Shown: positions 61,904 through 64,000 of the stretch, piece after piece
How the letters are laid out: the number at the start of each line of letters is the position of its first letter
Numbering within the stretch: the stretch's first letter is position 1
Source of the DNA: Theodoxus fluviatilis
Taxonomy: Eukaryota > Mollusca > Gastropoda > Cycloneritida > Neritidae
Length of the DNA stretch: 64,000 bases
Direction of reading: 5' to 3'
NCBI GenBank assembly: GCA_034096865.1
Contig: JAWQFJ010000575.1
Coordinates: 40,791-104,790 of the forward strand
The notes under the pieces: generated by a model
The model's input: only the letters and a program-made list of their open reading frames with translations
Databases searched by the model: none
What the model was told of the DNA's origin: nothing
Made by a program: the position numbers and the translations under genes

Positions 61904-62075
61904 GAGTTTTACGGCCTATCAGCCTCTGTAGGCTATGTGAGGTCATTAAGCACGAACATCACTAGAATAGTTCCAAGTAAGCGCCATTCAAGTCACGATG
62001 TCCCTATTCATTCGCCTCTTACGAATCATATAGGGAGACACGGTGGGTCTATTCTTTTAACCTTAGGGCAGGAGA
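61903..62075 (+). repeat. Dispersed repeat, copy C, with a (GGAT)n 5' extension
   Basis: GGAGTTTTACGGCCTATCAG, then CCTCTGTAGGCTATGTGAG and CGGTGGGTCTATTC, as at 60034-60190. Copy B is also preceded by GGACGAATGGAG, hinting that the tetranucleotide belongs to the element end. Confidence 0.65.
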
Positions 62076-62375
62076 CAAGTGAAGTTATGGTGAACCGACT
62101 GTGAGGCAACAGGAATGGAGCAAGAAAGAGGGAGGAAATAGAGGGTGGGGGGATGGGGGTTGGAGGAGAAGACTCGGGCGGCTGTAAGAGCAGGCTAAAG
62201 CGCTGAGAGATTAGGTACGGGGGTACATGGCGAGGAGTATGAGGATAGGCAGTAGGGGAGGGAAGTTGGGGGTGGGTGAGTGGGTGGAGACATAGGGAGA
62301 GGTGTGTGAGAGAAAAAGCAATGGAAGGGCGGGGGTAGTGCAATCAGTTCCAGGCCCGAGAACGAGGCCAATGAG

Positions 62376-62416
62376 ACTGACCAGAGACTGACCAGAGACT
62401 GACCAGAGACTGACCA
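62376..62416 (-). repeat. 11-bp tandem repeat of a splice donor, 4 copies
   Basis: On the minus strand TCTG|GTCAGTC is repeated four times. Intron-start GT dinucleotides lie at plus positions 62414, 62403, 62392 and 62381, 11 bp apart. The first is the donor of the TBC-like exon. Confidence 0.92.
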
Positions 62417-62530
62417 GAAAGGATTTCCAGGGAGTTGTAGGCGAGCACTCGGTCCCACAGCAGCAGCACCTGGTCACTGGAGAGGAAGCCGGAGTACGCC
62501 CTCATCAGCCACTTGAAGGCAATCTTTAGC
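62415..62530 (-). CDS. TBC (Rab-GAP) domain exon, TBC1D19-like
   Basis: Between a TGTGTTGCAG acceptor and a G|GTCAGT donor, 116 bp encodes LKIAFKWLMRAYSGFLSSDQ and VLLLWDRVLAYNSLEILS. The pattern FKWL...SG-L..DQ..LLWDR.L.YNSLEIL resembles the C-terminal helices of TBC domains, which stimulate GTP hydrolysis by Rab GTPases. It is closest, from memory, to TBC1D19. The catalytic Arg and Gln fingers would lie in earlier exons beyond the right edge. The exon enters with one base completing a codon and leaves in phase 1. Both of its splice sites are embedded in tandem repeats. Confidence 0.65.
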
Positions 62531-64000
62531 CTGCAACACATCATTTCAAGCCACTCTTCAGCCTGCAATACATCATTTCAAGCCATCTTCAGCCTGCAAC
62601 ACACCATTTCAAGCCATCTTCAGCCTGCAATACATCATTTCAAGCCATCTTCAGCCTGCAATACATCATTTCAAGCCAATCTTCAGCCTGCAACACACAA
62701 ATTTGAAGCCAATATACAGCCTGCAACACACTATTTCAAGCCACTCTTCAGCCTGCAACACACCATTTCAAACCACTCTTCAGCCTGCAACACACCATTT
62801 CAAGCCAATCTGCACACTGCAACACACAAATTTGAAGCCAATATACAGCCTGCAACACACCATTTCAAGCAACTCCTCTGACTACAACACACCATTTCAA
62901 GCCAATCTTCAGACTGCAACACACAAATTTGAAGCCAATATACAGCCTGCAACACACCATTTCCAGCCAATCTTCAGCATGCAACACACCACTTCAAACC
63001 AATCTTCAGCCAGCAACACACTATTTCAAGCCACTCTTCAGCCTGCAACACACCATTTCAAACCACTCTTCAGCCTGCAACACACCATTTCAAGCCAATC
63101 TGCACACTGCAACACACAAATTTGAAGCCAATATACAGCCTGCAACACACCATTTCAAGCAACTCCTCTGACTACAACACACCATTTCAAGCCAATCTTC
63201 AGACTGCAACACACAAATTTGAAGCCAATATACAGCCTGCAACACACCATTTCCAGCCAATCTTCAGCATGCAACACACCACTTCAAACCAATCTTCAGC
63301 CAGCAACACACTATTTCAAGCCACTCTTCAGCCTGCAACACACCATTTCAAACCACTCTTCAGCCTGCAACACACCATTTCAAGCCAATCTGCACACTGC
63401 AACACACAAATTTGAAGCCAATATACAGCCTGCAACACACCATTTCAAGCAACTCCTCTGACTACAACACACCATTTCAAGCCAATCTGCACACTGCAAC
63501 ACACAAATTTGAAGCCAATATACAGCCTGCAACACACCATTTCAAGCAACTCCTCTGACTGCAACACACCATTTCACGCCACTCTTCAGCCTCAACACAC
63601 CATTTCAAACCACTCTTCTGACTGCAACACACCATTTCAAACCACTCTTCTGACTGCAACACACCATTTCAAACCACTCTTCAGCCTACAACACACCATT
63701 TCAAGCCAATCTGTACACTGCAACACACCATTTCAAACCACTCTTCAGCCTACAACACACCATTTCAAGCCAATCTGTACACTGCAACACACCATTTCAA
63801 ACCACTCTTCTGACTGCAACACACCATTTCAAACCACTCTTCAGCCTACAACACACCATTTCAAGCCAATCTTCAGACTGCAACACACAAATTTGAAGCC
63901 AATATACTGCCTGCAACACACCATTTCAAGCCAATCTGCACACTGCAACACACTACTTCAAACCAATCTTCAGCCAGCAACACACTATTTCAAGCCACTC
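62531..64000 (-). repeat. Minisatellite of about 32 bp (46 or so units) with a 290-bp higher-order period; continues past the window
   Basis: The plus-strand unit is CTGCAACACACCATTTCAAG followed by CCAATCTTCAGC, with variants (CACTCTTC, AATTTGAAG, TGCACACTG). A 290-bp block repeats at 62831, 63121 and 63411. On the minus strand the unit reads TTGCAGGCTGAAGATTGGCT, nearly the acceptor and first exon bases of the adjacent TBC-like exon (TTGCAGGCTAAAGATTGCCT). ORFs in it are artefacts. Confidence 0.96.

Noticed and set aside
62513..63662. ORFs repeating a MKPIYSLQHTIS-like peptide
   Set aside because: They are frames of the 32-bp minisatellite, repeated at the 290-bp higher-order period.
62531..64000. 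CRISPR-like array of direct repeats
   Set aside because: There are no unique spacers between the repeats, the unit is contiguous, and the context is a eukaryotic intron.

Overview
The window is animal nuclear DNA. Coding sequence lies in many short exons with GT/AG junctions, introns are long, and minisatellites, microsatellites and retroelements are dense. The repeat types and protein content suggest a mollusc, most likely a gastropod; that assignment is an inference from general familiarity, not a database match. There are no operons, ribosome binding sites or CRISPR arrays.

Layout. Positions 566-38910 (+) hold the last 35 coding exons of BLTP2 (KIAA0100/hobbit), a bridge-like lipid-transfer protein. 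The exons join in frame into 1338 codons plus a stop, and the 5' part of the gene lies upstream of the window. Positions 44847-49869 (+) hold a complete four-exon TMEM17 gene of 199 codons, encoding a ciliary transition-zone membrane protein. On the minus strand between about 62.5 and 55.5 kb are three exon-like segments. One at 62415-62530 looks like the end of a TBC (Rab-GAP) domain, one at 61096-61255 is unrecognised, and one at 55468-55599 is a terminal exon. They may belong to one gene that starts beyond the right edge.

Mobile DNA. An apparently intact Ty3/gypsy LTR retrotransposon (13252-18301, minus) with identical 210-bp LTRs sits in a BLTP2 intron. A 5'-truncated LINE (20576-22206) lies inside a (TC)n tract, and its 3' end recurs at 57821-58154 inside another such tract with the same polarity. 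A frameshifted LINE (45672-48597, minus) lies in a TMEM17 intron, and an RTE-like tail opens the window. A family of about 870 bp, full of AGGTCA half-sites, has four copies (6225, 24435, 31491, 56961). A foldback element of about 197 bp lies at 52921-53117.

The most unusual pattern is that several tandem arrays are built from splice junctions of the host genes. An 81-bp unit repeated 11 times carries the donor of a BLTP2 exon and stays open in frame. A 56-bp unit repeated about three times carries the acceptor of another BLTP2 exon. The TBC-like exon has an 11-bp unit repeated four times at its donor and an array of about 32-bp units, running off the window, at its acceptor.

The named genes are not an operon and share no obvious pathway. 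BLTP2 and TMEM17 are adjacent, codirectional and about 5.9 kb apart. All functional statements rest on protein family knowledge.
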